Shown: positions 9,260 to 18,115, counted from the first letter of the stretch. The stretch: 64,000 bases of DNA from Flavobacterium noncentrifugens (GCF_900100375.1 NZ_FNEZ01000005.1:248001-312000), one strand, 5' to 3'. The notes: generated by a model from the letters alone, not told the origin. Numbers and translations are program-made.

Positions 9260-9571
9260 ATGTTGTCAAGAGTTGTAGCGACCGAAGTGAAATGGATTTT
9301 TTTGGTATTAATAGTTTCAATAATTATTGCAGGCAGTATTAATAGCATCATCTCTTCAGCCGGAATGGGTGCAGATCGCAATCAAACCTTCCTTGGGTTA
9401 ACATTTTTCTCAGAAGTTGTTGTTTTTTTCATTTTTAACACCTTTGTGGTATTTGGTGTTAAAGGATTTTTTCAGATGTACTCACAAAAAACAGCAAATT
9501 TAATTATCTTCATTACCGGTGTCTTGCTTACGATTGCCATTTTTATATTGGCATATCAAATACTGTTTTAA
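9260..9571 (+). CDS. Small three-helix membrane protein, unknown function
   Basis: A 103-residue protein with three predicted membrane helices: about residues 11-31 (WIFLVLIVSIIIAGSI), 48-70 (FFSEVVVFFIFNTFVVFGV) and 79-101 (LIIFITGVLLTIAIFILAYQ). A polar loop GMGADRNQ lies between the first two. No family was recognised. It stands alone, convergent with folA, and shares a terminator with it. Confidence 0.6.
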   Translation: MLSRVVATEVKWIFLVLIVSIIIAGSINSIISSAGMGADRNQTFLGLTFFSEVVVFFIFNTFVVFGVKGFFQMYSQKTANLIIFITGVLLTIAIFILAYQILF

Positions 9572-9607
9572 GCGGTTCGCTGCTTGATTAATCTGACTTT
9601 TAAAATT

Positions 9608-9639
9608 ACATCCGCCCTGAACAAGCGGATGTTTTTTTT
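9608..9639 (+). terminator. Intrinsic terminator after the small membrane protein gene
   Basis: ACATCCGC and GCGGATGT arms with a nine-base loop, then eight T residues. The T-tract overlaps the last codons of the convergent folA. Confidence 0.8.
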
Positions 9640-10123
9640 ATGTTGTTTTCAGGAAAGTCTCATACGTAAAATCAAACTGGTGTTTTTCATCTTTTGGATG
9701 GTATGTATCGGTTGCTAATTTCCATTCCATAGAATTAATTTCAGGAAAGAAGGCATCGGCTTCAAAACTGGCGTGAACGCGGGTAAGTTCTATTTTATCT
9801 GCGAAAGGCATGGCGAGCTTGTAAATTTCCCCACCGCCAATCACAAACGCATCTTCATTTTTAGGAACCAAAGCAATGGCAGATCCGATACTGTCGGCAA
9901 CCAAACAACCTGCAGGATGATACCCTTTTTGGCGCGTAATCACAACATGTGTCCGGTTTGGCAGTGGCTTTGGAAAACTTTCAAATGTTTTGCGCCCCAT
10001 GATAATGTAATGCCCGGTAGTTAATTGTTTGAACCTTTTGAAATCATCCGGCAAATGCCATACGAGCTGGTTGTCTTTGCCAAGCGCATTATTTTCGGCT
10101 GCTGCCGCAATCATTACAATCAT
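9638..10123 (-). CDS. folA: Dihydrofolate reductase
   Basis: NADPH-dependent reduction of dihydrofolate to tetrahydrofolate. 161 residues, normal for the family. Motifs: MIAAAAENNALGKDNQLVWHLPDDFKRFK (substrate loop with catalytic Asp near 27), IIMGRKTFESF, and the nucleotide-binding VIGGGEIYKLAMPFADKIELTRVH. Folate recycling after thymidylate synthase ties it to thyA, which lies 2 kb away on the same strand but in a different unit. The gene is six bases downstream of the 2TM protein. Confidence 0.95.
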   Translation of the reverse strand: MIVMIAAAAENNALGKDNQLVWHLPDDFKRFKQLTTGHYIIMGRKTFESFPKPLPNRTHVVITRQKGYHPAGCLVADSIGSAIALVPKNEDAFVIGGGEIYKLAMPFADKIELTRVHASFEADAFFPEINSMEWKLATDTYHPKDEKHQFDFTYETFLKTT

Positions 10124-10128
10124 GGAAT

Positions 10129-10464
10129 TTATTTTTGGATAGAGCCGTTGTCGATTTTGGATTCGAGTTGGGTAATTTTTTTTTGCTGTTTGGCCACCAA
10201 TTTGTCAATTTGTTCTTTCTCCCAGTTTTTGTTCATAAACCTGTCGGTAATGAATATTTTGATAAAATGCAGGATGAAGATGAAAAGCCAGATCGAAATA
10301 AGCCATTTGTACCATTGCAGCGGATCGCCGATTTTCATAAAATGATTGCCGATGAACGCAAAGAGGCTGCCAAGCAAAAATAACACAAAATGATAATACA
10401 AATACTTTTTTTGCCTGATGCGCTTTCTCGCATAATCAAACTGCTCATATTGTTCAGGTTGCAT
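10129..10464 (-). CDS. 2TM-domain protein
   Basis: A 111-residue protein matching the flavobacterial 2TM domain pattern: N-terminal YEQFDYARKRIRQKKYLYYH, two membrane helices (about 24-43 and 53-73), then a basic, coiled-coil-prone tail (EKEQIDKLVAKQQKKITQLESKI). The role of the family is unknown; related domains are found attached to LytTR and histidine kinase-like proteins. Probably cotranscribed with folA. Confidence 0.75.
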   Translation of the reverse strand: MQPEQYEQFDYARKRIRQKKYLYYHFVLFLLGSLFAFIGNHFMKIGDPLQWYKWLISIWLFIFILHFIKIFITDRFMNKNWEKEQIDKLVAKQQKKITQLESKIDNGSIQK

Positions 10465-10705
10465 AATTTGTCGGATTTAAGATACTAAAGATAATATTTA
10501 TTTTGAAAAATGGTATTTATGGCATGCGGATAATTTAGTACGCCAACGTTTTCCGGTTTTAAATCTGAAATATATTGAACTTAAAAATAAGAAATTATGC
10601 ATAAATAAGGAAGCTTAGTGAAATTTTAGCAATTCTGCGACAGCTTCATCAATTCTTCATCTGAATTTATTTTCTTTGTCCCATAATTCTAAAAATGAAA
10701 TAGTT

Positions 10706-11002
10706 ATGTCTGTTAAGAAACAAATTATAAAAACGAAACCAGTTGTCAAAGTAACTTTTACTACTGAGGCAAAAGATGCGAATGTTGTGGCTGTTGTTGG
10801 TGATTTCAACAATTGGGATCCAAAAGCAGGTGAGTTGAGCAAGCTGAAAAACGGGACATTCAAAGGGACTTTCGATATCGCTAAAGATGCTTCTTACGAA
10901 TTCAAATATGTAATTGATGGAACTTTCGTAAATGAACCGGAATCTGATTCATTCGTTTGGAATAGTTTTGCCGGAGCAGATAACGGTGTTTTAGCACTGT
11001 AA
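10706..11002 (+). CDS. Isoamylase early-set (CBM48-like) domain protein
   Basis: A 98-residue stand-alone beta-sandwich domain. The sequence VVAVVGDFNNWDPKAGELSKLKNGTFKGTFDI and the tail YEFKYVIDGTFVNEPESDSFVWNSFAGADNGVLAL are the signature of the early-set/CBM48 fold found in glycogen-branching enzymes and AMPK-beta. No catalytic domain is attached, so it may bind glucan or act as a small regulator. The start MSVKKQ is preferred over an upstream in-frame ATG at 10676 because it directly precedes the conserved basic N-terminus. Confidence 0.8.
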   Translation: MSVKKQIIKTKPVVKVTFTTEAKDANVVAVVGDFNNWDPKAGELSKLKNGTFKGTFDIAKDASYEFKYVIDGTFVNEPESDSFVWNSFAGADNGVLAL

Positions 11003-11010
11003 TTAGAGTA

Positions 11011-11036
11011 AAAAATCCGCTTTCGAGCGGATTTTT
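11011..11036 (+). terminator. Intrinsic terminator with TTCG loop
   Basis: Stem AAAAATCCGCT/AGCGGATTTTT with a TTCG tetraloop and a T-tract. It lies between convergent genes, and the A/T-symmetrical arms allow use in both directions. Confidence 0.85.
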
Positions 11037-11039
11037 TAT

Positions 11040-11999
11040 TTAACGGTCTGCCTGGATGTTAATTGGCAGTGTATATCTGACCTTAATTTTTATGCCCCGT
11101 AAAACACCAGCATTCCAGTTTGGGCATTCAGACATTACCCGAAAGGCTTCCTTATCCACGTCTTTATGTAAGCTTTTGACGATTTTAATATCGTCGATGC
11201 TGCCGTCCGGCTCAATATAAAAAGCAATAAAAACTTTGCCTTTTAGATTATCGATCTCTGGAACTCTGAAATTTCGCCCTACGTATTGGTAAAATCCATC
11301 GATTCCTCCAGGGAATTCAGGCCTAATTTCTATTTGGCGATAAATATGCGGCACTAAATTTTCATCTGAACTTATTCCAACAGACAATTTACCATTGTTA
11401 TATTTTTCTACATAATTGAATTTAAATCTGTTGTCAGTACCATACCACATGCCGTTTTTTAAACCGTCAGCAATCACACCTTCATCGCAGCCTTTTTCTG
11501 TTACAAGATCAAAATAACCATTTCCACCGGTAATCATTTGATAGTTTTGCTGATTCCAAAATTGATTGATTTTTAAACTGCCTGTTGAACGATCGTCATT
11601 TTCAGATTTAAGATATTCACCTTCTATTTGTTTGTTGCCATTTTCATACCACGAGAAATACAATCCAAGCGGAACTGATTTTTCATATTTGATTATTTCT
11701 TTTTTATTTCCATTTTCATAATAATAATGGAATTCGCCATTTTCGTGTAAATAGCGATTGTCAGTTGAATACCCAACGGCATATAGTTTGCCGGATTTAT
11801 AGTAATCCGTCATTTTATAAGTTAGTTGATTTTTATAAAAATCACTAATGACCCGATAATATTTCTGATTGATCTGATTCGTTTCGTTAAATGTGGAATC
11901 CAGATAAATGATTCTTTCTGTTGTGCTTTGTGCAAAAGCCGCAGTGTAAGATGATAGCAGAGCAAAAAGCAAAAAATAATTTCTCGTTACAGAAATCAT
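11040..11999 (-). CDS. TonB C-terminal domain protein with MORN-like repeats
   Basis: A 319-residue exported protein: signal peptide (to about residue 24, AFAQ), then repeats of the MORN/YwqK type ([42 protein letters not shown]), then a TonB-like C-terminal domain ([56 protein letters not shown]). Unlike classical TonB there is no N-terminal anchor with a Pro-rich spacer, so it is unlikely to energise receptors; many such proteins occur in flavobacteria with unknown roles. Its ATG overlaps the thyA stop (ATGA), which puts it last in the operon. Confidence 0.75.
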   Translation of the reverse strand: MISVTRNYFLLFALLSSYTAAFAQSTTERIIYLDSTFNETNQINQKYYRVISDFYKNQLTYKMTDYYKSGKLYAVGYSTDNRYLHENGEFHYYYENGNKKEIIKYEKSVPLGLYFSWYENGNKQIEGEYLKSENDDRSTGSLKINQFWNQQNYQMITGGNGYFDLVTEKGCDEGVIADGLKNGMWYGTDNRFKFNYVEKYNNGKLSVGISSDENLVPHIYRQIEIRPEFPGGIDGFYQYVGRNFRVPEIDNLKGKVFIAFYIEPDGSIDDIKIVKSLHKDVDKEAFRVMSECPNWNAGVLRGIKIKVRYTLPINIQADR

Positions 12000-12820
12000 A
12001 CTGCGACAGCTCCCTTAATATGCGGATGCGGCTCATAACCTTCCAACGTAAAATCGTCAAAAGTAAAATCCAGAATATTTTTAACTTCCGGATTCAAGAT
12101 CATTTTCGGCAATGGTTTCGGATCGCGTGACAGTTGCAATTCCAATTGTTCGAAATGATTATTGTAAATGTGTGCATCGCCAAAAGTATGGATGAAATCA
12201 CCTACTTTTAAACCGCAAACCTGCGCGATCATCATCGTCAGCAAGGCATAAGAAGCAATGTTGAAAGGAACGCCTAAGAAAATATCAGCACTCCGTTGGT
12301 ACAATTGGCATGACAATTTCCCATCGGCGACATAAAACTGAAAAAACGCATGACACGGCGGAAGCGCTACTTTTCCATTGGCTACATTTTCAGCAAATGA
12401 TTTAGAAGTATCTGGTAAAACCGAAGGATTCCAAGCCGAAACAAGCATTCTCCTGCTATTTGGATTCGTTTTTAAAGTTTCAATGATTTCTGTGATCTGA
12501 TCGATTTCTTCGCTGTTCCAGTTGCGCCACTGGTGGCCATAAACCGGCCCAAGCTCCCCATTTTCATCAGCCCAGTCGTCCCAGATTTTTACGCCATTTT
12601 CTTTTAGGTAAGCAATATTGGTTTCGCCTTTCAAAAACCACAACAGTTCGTAAATGATTGATTTTAGGTGTAATTTTTTCGTCGTCACCATCGGAAACCC
12701 TTCGCTGAGGTCAAAACGCATCTGGTAACCGAAAACGCTTTTTGTTCCTGTTCCGGTGCGGTCGCCTTTTTGGGTTCCGGTTTCTAAAACGTGCTTTACG
12801 AGGTCTAAGTATTGTTTCAT
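11996..12820 (-). CDS. thyA: Thymidylate synthase
   Basis: Folate-dependent methylation of dUMP to dTMP. The 274-residue product carries the active-site stretch [13 protein letters not shown] with the nucleophile Cys156, the dUMP-binding [22 protein letters not shown] and [11 protein letters not shown] near the N-terminus. The gene overlaps both neighbours by four bases, so it is translated within a tightly coupled operon. Confidence 0.96.
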   Translation of the reverse strand: MKQYLDLVKHVLETGTQKGDRTGTGTKSVFGYQMRFDLSEGFPMVTTKKLHLKSIIYELLWFLKGETNIAYLKENGVKIWDDWADENGELGPVYGHQWRNWNSEEIDQITEIIETLKTNPNSRRMLVSAWNPSVLPDTSKSFAENVANGKVALPPCHAFFQFYVADGKLSCQLYQRSADIFLGVPFNIASYALLTMMIAQVCGLKVGDFIHTFGDAHIYNNHFEQLELQLSRDPKPLPKMILNPEVKNILDFTFDDFTLEGYEPHPHIKGAVAV

Positions 12821-13443
12821 GGTTTTAGTTCTTCAATTTTGATGTGAAATTTGCCAACGAGCGTCGATTTTACTTTTACAGGAATTGGTATTGGCAGCGT
12901 TAAAAAAGTATACAACTCTTGGTTTAGGTCTTTATTAGCCGAAAAAACAAAAAAATTAAAATTCCCGCCATAATTACTGTCTAAAATGTAGCTGGTATTT
13001 AAAGATAAAGGGCCAAATTCATAACCAAAATCAACGTTTTCTTTTTCAAGTTTGGCATCAGCCGGATTTTCCTGTTGATCGAAACCAATCACAGCAGGGA
13101 TAAACAAGTATTTTTTAAATCCCCAACAATCGCATAAACTGCTCAGGCTTATTTTGTATTTTTTATCAGTTTCTAATCGGATATTGTAAACTTTATAATA
13201 AGAATAAAGGTGGTTTTTTGTGTCTGAAACAAACACAGAATCACCGCTGTTTAATTCGTCAGCATAATCTTTTTCCAATTCCAGTTGCCTTGCTGTTGAA
13301 GTCTGATTATCATTTTTTATATATTTGCCTTGCAGCATTTTGTATGCTTCAGCAGGTTTTATTTTTGGCGAACAATTCGTTAATGTTACTGTTAAAACGA
13401 GCAACCAAACAAAACAGCTAAGATTCCCGTTTCGAAATCTCAT
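12817..13443 (-). CDS. Hypothetical lipoprotein in the thyA operon
   Basis: About 208 residues, family unknown. The chosen start gives a hydrophobic signal with a lipobox-like TLTNC (Cys24). The mature part has a charged N-terminal segment, then [28 protein letters not shown] and a beta-rich end ([29 protein letters not shown]). The start overlaps the upstream nuclease gene by 26 bases; a further upstream in-frame ATG at 13479 would add a very basic segment and a longer overlap. The stop overlaps thyA by four bases. Confidence 0.65.
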   Translation of the reverse strand: MRFRNGNLSCFVWLLVLTVTLTNCSPKIKPAEAYKMLQGKYIKNDNQTSTARQLELEKDYADELNSGDSVFVSDTKNHLYSYYKVYNIRLETDKKYKISLSSLCDCWGFKKYLFIPAVIGFDQQENPADAKLEKENVDFGYEFGPLSLNTSYILDSNYGGNFNFFVFSANKDLNQELYTFLTLPIPIPVKVKSTLVGKFHIKIEELKP

Positions 13444-14044
13444 CCCTGATTTTCGCCGCTTTCTCATAATCTTCGTCATTCACAGCGCCTTCTAAAAGTT
13501 CATGCAATTCAGACAAACTGTGTTTCGAATACGTTTCTCCGGCCTGATTGCTTTCTTCCATGCCAAAAGTTTCCGGATTTGAAAGCACGTCGTCCATGTC
13601 CTGGGATTCTTTTTCGCCATCGTTTGGATTCGCTTTCAGGAAAATCCCGGCTTTGTCTAATATGTTTTTATAAGTGAAAATCGGGGCGGCAAATCGCAAT
13701 GCCAAAGCGATTGCATCTGAAGTCCGCGCATCAATGATCTCCTCAATTTTATTGCGTTCGCAGATAATGCTCGAATAAAAAACACCGTCAACGAGTTTGT
13801 GAATGATCACCTGTTTGACCACAATGTCAAAACGGTCGGCGAAATTTTTAAACAAATCGTGTGTCAGCGGACGCGGTGGCTTGATCTCTTTTTCCAAAGC
13901 AATCGCAATCGATTGTGCTTCGAAAGCGCCAATGACGATCGGAAGTTTGCGCTCGCCGTCGACCTCATTCAAAATTAAGGCATACGCACCGTTTTGCGTC
14001 TGGCTGTATGAAATTCCTTTTATCGTTAATTTTACTAAACTCAT
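13418..14044 (-). CDS. Bifunctional nuclease-domain protein with UVR motif
   Basis: A 208-residue protein. Residues 1 to about 140 form the BFN (DUF151) domain: LPIVIGAFEAQSIAIALE, RPLTHDLFKNF and DARTSDAIALALRF. The C-terminus carries a UvrB/UvrC-type helical hairpin ([23 protein letters not shown]). BFN proteins are described as having DNase and RNase activity in some bacteria and plants; the flavobacterial role is unknown. First gene of the operon that continues to the lipoprotein, thyA and the TonB-like protein. Confidence 0.85.
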   Translation of the reverse strand: MSLVKLTIKGISYSQTQNGAYALILNEVDGERKLPIVIGAFEAQSIAIALEKEIKPPRPLTHDLFKNFADRFDIVVKQVIIHKLVDGVFYSSIICERNKIEEIIDARTSDAIALALRFAAPIFTYKNILDKAGIFLKANPNDGEKESQDMDDVLSNPETFGMEESNQAGETYSKHSLSELHELLEGAVNDEDYEKAAKIRDEISKRES

Positions 14045-14049
14045 AGCTG

Positions 14050-14082
14050 CAAAAGTACAAAGTATCCTTGACTTCGTACCAA
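14050..14082 (-). promoter_or_regulatory. Promoter of the nuclease-thyA operon
   Basis: Minus-strand -7 TACTTTTG (14050-14057), with a TTG (14080-14082) 22 bases upstream as a possible -33. The transcript would begin almost at the start codon. Confidence 0.5.
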
Positions 14083-14102
14083 CAAATTTAATTAATACCT
14101 AC

Positions 14103-14144
14103 AAAAAAGGCTATCTGAAATCATGAAAATCCAGATAGCCTTTT
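14103..14144 (-). terminator. Intrinsic terminator after etfA
   Basis: Thirteen-base perfect stem AAAAGGCTATCTG/CAGATAGCCTTTT with a 14-base loop; on the minus strand it is followed by a T-tract. It closes the etfB-etfA unit. Confidence 0.85.
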
Positions 14145-14165
14145 CAAGGCACAATTTATAAAATA

Positions 14166-15134
14166 TTATGAATTCTGTGCTTTAAATTCTTTTAATTTTT
14201 GAGTCAGTTTAGGAACAATCTCAAAAGCATCGCCTACGATTCCGTAATCGGCTACTTTAAAGAATGGCGCATCCGCGTCGGCATTGATCACGACTTTCAC
14301 TTTTGAAGAGTTGATTCCCGCGATGTGCTGGATCGCACCCGAGATTCCGATGGCAATGTAAAGATTCGCCGCAACCGGTTTTCCTGTTTGTCCAACGTGC
14401 TCAGTGTGTGGCCTCCAACCCAAATCAGAAACCGGTTTCGAACACGCGGTCGCCGCGCCCAAAACGCCAGCCAATTCTTCAAGCATGCCCCAGTTTTCCG
14501 GGCCTTTTAATCCGCGTCCGCCAGAAACTACGATTTCCGCATCTGCTATCGTTACTTTTCCGGAAGCTTTTTCAACAGATTGTACTTTTACGCCAAAATC
14601 ATTCTCGCCAATTGCCGGAGAAAAATCTTCTTCAGCTAAAGACGACCCATTTTCGAAAACACCATAAGAATTTTTCGCCAATCCCAATACTTTCACGTCA
14701 GTCGCGATTTCAGTAATGTTAAATGCTTTGTTCGAGAACGCATTTCTTTTCACCTGGAAAGGCGAAGTGCTGAGCGGCAATCCCACGACATTTGAAGCGT
14801 AGCCTGCATTCAAAGCTACGGCAACTAGCGGAGCCAAATACAAGCTATCCGTAGTCGACGACAATAAAACCAACTTCACATTTTCTTTTTCAGCTGCCTG
14901 ACGAATCACATCGGCGTATGCTTTTGCAGTAAACCCGGCGAGTTTTTCGCTGTTTACTTTCAACACTTTGTCCACACCGTATTTAGACAAATCTGAAACA
15001 TTTCCGGCGTTAACTGTCACTGCTGTTACCGTTGTTCCCAAGGTTTCTGCTACTTTTTTGGCATAAGAAGCCAGCTCGAAAGCCACTTTCTTGAATTTTC
15101 CTTCTGCCGATTCTGCATATATTAATATAGACAT
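14166..15134 (-). CDS. etfA: Electron transfer flavoprotein, alpha subunit
   Basis: FAD-binding subunit of the ETF heterodimer, which takes electrons from acyl-CoA and other dehydrogenases and passes them to the quinone pool. 322 residues. The C-terminal FAD domain is clear: GGRGLKGPENWGMLEELAG, CSKPVSDLGWRPHTEHVGQTG, YIAIGISGAIQHIAGI and VINADADAPFFKVADYGIVGD. It follows etfB on the same strand, with an unusually wide 216-base gap that holds a dispersed repeat. Confidence 0.95.
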   Translation of the reverse strand: MSILIYAESAEGKFKKVAFELASYAKKVAETLGTTVTAVTVNAGNVSDLSKYGVDKVLKVNSEKLAGFTAKAYADVIRQAAEKENVKLVLLSSTTDSLYLAPLVAVALNAGYASNVVGLPLSTSPFQVKRNAFSNKAFNITEIATDVKVLGLAKNSYGVFENGSSLAEEDFSPAIGENDFGVKVQSVEKASGKVTIADAEIVVSGGRGLKGPENWGMLEELAGVLGAATACSKPVSDLGWRPHTEHVGQTGKPVAANLYIAIGISGAIQHIAGINSSKVKVVINADADAPFFKVADYGIVGDAFEIVPKLTQKLKEFKAQNS

Positions 15135-15183
15135 GATTTTTTTGTTTAATCGTTTTTTATTTAATCGTTTAATCGTTTTTTTT

Positions 15184-15281
15184 GGCGTTTCCCTGCGGGC
15201 CGGGCTTTTCGCTGCAATCTTTTATTTTTCTTTCGCTGCGCTACATAAAATAAAAGGATTTACGCTGCAATCCCTTACGCG
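15184..15281. repeat. Dispersed inverted-repeat element, copy A
   Basis: Member of a family found about eight times here. The core is CGCTGCAATCTTTT on the left and AAAAGGATTTACGCTGCAATCC on the right (split motifs), with an outer GGCGTTTCCCTGCGGG/ACGC end. It lies between etfB and etfA, inside a probable operon. Confidence 0.7.
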
Positions 15282-15350
15282 GTCTGTCGAATAACGAATG
15301 TCTAATGGTTGAATGATTTTTCGTTCGTCATTCGTCGTTTTTCATTCGGC

Positions 15351-16097
15351 CTAAATGACTTTCGCCTCGTTGTGCAACGCATTTACCAAACCGTCAATGT
15401 CATCTGCAGAGAACAATTTTACTGCTGATTTTGGTGCTGGTTTTTCAAATTTAACTGCTTTGGTATTGCTTTCTGCCGAAACCGGTTCAAGGATTGTCAA
15501 CGCTTTTGTACGCGCGGTCATAATGCCTCGCATATTCGGGATGCGCAGGTCTTTTTCTTCAACAAGGCCTTTTTGTCCACCAATAATCAATGGCAATGAA
15601 GTCGCAACAATTTCTTTTCCGCCGTCGATTTCACGCGCAACGGTTGCATTGGTGCCATCCACCTTCAATTCGATGCAGGAATTTACAAAGTTGTAACCTA
15701 ATAATCCGGCAAGCATGCCCGGAACCATTCCGCCGTTGTAATCCAAAGATTCTCTTCCGGCGATCACCAAATCATACCCGCCGTTTTTAACGACTTCTGC
15801 GAGTTGTTTGGCTACGAAAAAACCGTCGGTTGGTGCAGCATTTACGCGAATCGCTTCGTTTGCTCCGATCGCCAAAGCTTTTCTTAATGTTGGCTCCGTA
15901 TCAGCGCCGCCAACATTGACCACAGTAACATTTGCGCCTTGCTGCTCCTGGAACCAGATCGCTCTCGTCAAACCGAATTCATCGTTCGGATTGATCACGA
16001 ACTGTACGCCATTCGTGTCAAATTCAGAGTCGCCGTTGCTAAAATTAATTTTTGAAGTAGTATCAGGCACATGGCTGATGCAGACTAATATTTTCAT
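15351..16097 (-). CDS. etfB: Electron transfer flavoprotein, beta subunit
   Basis: Partner of EtfA, 248 residues. Family motifs: ISHVPDTTSKI near the N-terminus, NPNDEFGLTRAIWF, the AMP-binding region LVIAGRESLDYNGGMVPGMLAGLLG, and IVATSLPLIIGGQKGL followed by NMRGIMTARTKALTILEP, a signature segment of ETF beta. The TTC repeat lies about 105 bases upstream of its start, in the promoter or leader region. Confidence 0.95.
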   Translation of the reverse strand: MKILVCISHVPDTTSKINFSNGDSEFDTNGVQFVINPNDEFGLTRAIWFQEQQGANVTVVNVGGADTEPTLRKALAIGANEAIRVNAAPTDGFFVAKQLAEVVKNGGYDLVIAGRESLDYNGGMVPGMLAGLLGYNFVNSCIELKVDGTNATVAREIDGGKEIVATSLPLIIGGQKGLVEEKDLRIPNMRGIMTARTKALTILEPVSAESNTKAVKFEKPAPKSAVKLFSADDIDGLVNALHNEAKVI

Positions 16098-16200
16098 TTT
16101 TTAGGATTTAAATTGTGTAATTGCGGGACGAAATTAAGGAATTATTTTTAAAAAAGTAGTATGCATGCATAATATTTATATCGATTTCGTAACTTTTATC

Positions 16201-16230
16201 TTCTTCTTCTTCTTCTTCTTCTTCTTCTTC
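16201..16230. repeat. TTC trinucleotide tract (10 units)
   Basis: Ten perfect TTC units (GAA on the etfB sense strand), preceded by TC. It is not within a credible gene. It sits roughly 104-133 bases ahead of the etfB start codon. Confidence 0.95.
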
Positions 16231-16354
16231 TTTTGTCTTGAAATAAATCGGGTTTGCGAGATTAGGCGAAAACTACTAAAATATTATAACGTTAAGTTGA
16301 GATGGATAAAAAATCTAACTCCCGATAGATTTACAGTCTTTCGCTGCCGCGAGG

Positions 16355-16505
16355 CCTTCTTTTGTCTGGCAACAAAAGAAGCAAAAATGCCCGCGCTAAT
16401 TGCTCGGCGACCTGCTAAGTTTTCGATGTCGAAATCAAAAAGACTCGCTTCGCTCAGACAGCTTTTGATTTTATGTTATCTTTAAACAGCAGGTGCCCGC
16501 CTGCG
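16355..16505. repeat. Long imperfect inverted repeat, left arm
   Basis: Pairs with 16718-16868 in inverse orientation. Shared blocks in order: a segment around AACAAAAGAA, TCGGCGACCT, a hairpin with AAATCAAAA/TTTTGATTT arms around a CTCGCTTCGCTC loop (16432-16471), and the 16-base block GCAGGTGCCCGCCTGC (16489-16504). No open frame of note spans it. Confidence 0.85.
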
Positions 16506-16717
16506 CAATCAAAGCGCTGCTTCACGATGAAAAATTTGTAATGATTGAGCGAATATCACTTGCCTTGGAAGGTGAAAATACGCCAATAAACTGACAACAT
16601 TCTTAGGAGGATTTTTGGCGCTTCTTCAGACCCGAGCCCAAAGGGCGAATTGTACAGAGCGTAGCGGAGTAAAAGCCAAAAATAAAATAACATTTTTCTT
16701 TTTTGCCATTAGACTGT

Positions 16718-16868
16718 GGCAGGCGGGCACCTGCATTTCAAAGATTCCGTTAAATCAAAAGCTGTTTGAGCGAAGCGAGTTCTTTTGATTTAGGAATCAA
16801 GAAATAGTAGGTCGCCGAACAGTCTAAGGCTTGAATTTTTGTTTCTTTTGTTTCAAGACAAAAGAAAA
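16718..16868. repeat. Long imperfect inverted repeat, right arm
   Basis: Inverse copy of the left arm. It contains the same 16-base block in reverse complement (16719-16734), the same hairpin (16752-16791), the reverse complement of TCGGCGACCT and the terminal TTCTTTTGTCT block. The spacer between the arms is about 212 bases and itself holds a short ATTTTTGGCG/AGCCAAAAAT pair (16611-16620 and 16673-16682). No coding gene is supported across it. Confidence 0.85.
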
Positions 16869-16870
16869 CT

Positions 16871-16952
16871 AGCCCGGATAGCAATGGAAATCCTTTTGTG
16901 GCGGAGGAACGAAGCCGGAAAAGATTGAAATGTATAGCCGGAAACAGCTCCT
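16871..16952. repeat. Dispersed inverted-repeat element, copy H
   Basis: Inverse orientation copy (AGCCCGGATAGC ... GCCGGAAACAGCTCCT). The end matches the GGAGCT(G/A)TTTCC ends of copies C and D. It abuts the right arm of the long inverted repeat. Confidence 0.65.
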
Positions 16953-16995
16953 AATAATTTACACCAATTTTATGCTTTTAGTTGTTTAAAATATT

Positions 16996-17003
16996 TATTT
17001 TTG
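16996..17003 (+). promoter_or_regulatory. -7 promoter element for pdhB
   Basis: TATTTTTG, exact TAnnTTTG match, 32 bases upstream of the pdhB ATG. It lies inside an in-frame 5' extension of the gene, which supports the downstream start. Confidence 0.5.
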
Positions 17004-17035
17004 CTGTTCAAATTTTGGACATACAATTAAAAGAT

Positions 17036-18013
17036 ATGAGAACGATACAATTTAGGGAAGCGATCGCCGAGGCCATGAGTGAAGAAATGCGCCGCGACGA
17101 ATCGGTTTATTTAATGGGTGAAGAAGTCGCAGAATACAACGGGGCGTATAAAGCTTCGAAGGGAATGCTCGACGAATTTGGCCCGAAAAGAGTCATTGAT
17201 ACACCGATCGCAGAACTTGGTTTTGCCGGAATTGCAGTAGGTTCAGCGATGAACGGCTGTCGCCCGATTGTAGAATACATGACTTTCAACTTCTCATTGG
17301 TTGGTATCGACCAGATCATCAATAATGCTGCGAAAATGCGCCAGATGTCGGCGGGACAATTTCCAATGCCGATGGTTTTTCGCGGCCCGACTGCTTCGGC
17401 AGGACAATTGGGAGCAACGCACTCTCAGGCGTTCGAGAACTGGTTTGCAAATACTCCGGGATTGAAAGTCGTTGTTCCATCAACAGTTTATGATGCGAAA
17501 GGCTTGTTGAAAGCGGCCATCCGTGACAACGATCCTGTGATTTTCATGGAATCGGAGCAAATGTATGGCGACAAAGGCGAAGTGCCTGAAGGAGAATACA
17601 CGATTCCGCTTGGCGTTGCCGATATTAAAAGAGAAGGAACGGATGTAACGATCGTTTCTTTCGGAAAAATCATCAAAGAAGCGTTTATCGCTGCGGATGA
17701 ATTGCAAAAAGAAGGCATTTCTTGTGAGATCATTGATTTGAGAACCGTTCGTCCAATGGATTATGACGCGATCTTGAAATCAGTTAAAAAAACAAACAGA
17801 CTTGTAGTTTTAGAAGAAGCGTGGCCGTTTGCAAGCGTTGCTTCAGAAATCACCTATATCGTTCAGGAAAGAGCGTTTGATTATTTAGACGCGCCAATCC
17901 AGAGAATCACGACTGCCGATACTCCGGCTCCGTATTCTCCGACACTGCTTAAAGAATGGCTTCCAAATTCTGGGGACGTTGTAAAAGCGGTTAAAAAAGT
18001 AATGTACAAATAG
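17036..18013 (+). CDS. pdhB: Pyruvate dehydrogenase E1 component, beta subunit
   Basis: Beta half of the thiamine-diphosphate E1 enzyme that decarboxylates pyruvate for acetyl-CoA formation. 325 residues. Motifs: LMGEEVAEYNGAYKASKGM (with the ThDP-contacting Glu region), VIDTPIAELGFAGIAVGSAM, GATHSQAFENWFANTPGLKVVVPS and DLRTVRPMDYDAI. No E1 alpha or E2 gene is adjacent, so the complex is encoded at separate sites. The ATG after the -7 element is preferred to a 54-base in-frame extension. Confidence 0.93.
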   Translation: MRTIQFREAIAEAMSEEMRRDESVYLMGEEVAEYNGAYKASKGMLDEFGPKRVIDTPIAELGFAGIAVGSAMNGCRPIVEYMTFNFSLVGIDQIINNAAKMRQMSAGQFPMPMVFRGPTASAGQLGATHSQAFENWFANTPGLKVVVPSTVYDAKGLLKAAIRDNDPVIFMESEQMYGDKGEVPEGEYTIPLGVADIKREGTDVTIVSFGKIIKEAFIAADELQKEGISCEIIDLRTVRPMDYDAILKSVKKTNRLVVLEEAWPFASVASEITYIVQERAFDYLDAPIQRITTADTPAPYSPTLLKEWLPNSGDVVKAVKKVMYK

Positions 18014-18083
18014 TCAAACGTCAAACTTCGGATGTCAAAGGAAAGGATAACGACAATTTTGTCAGACTTTAGACGTTTGACAT

Positions 18084-18114
18084 TTGACATTCGACGATTT
18101 TAAACTTATATTTG
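18084..18114 (+). promoter_or_regulatory. Promoter of the DUF5686 gene
   Basis: TTG at 18084-18086, 20-base spacer, TATATTTG at 18107-18114 (exact TAnnTTTG). The predicted start of transcription falls inside the pdhB terminator stem. Confidence 0.6.
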
Positions 18115-18115
18115 A

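Noticed and set aside
16165..16485. Open frame with a poly-Phe run across the TTC tract
   Set aside because: It arises from the TTC repeat and then runs into the left arm of the inverted repeat; no domain, no promoter, and the tract is better read as a microsatellite.
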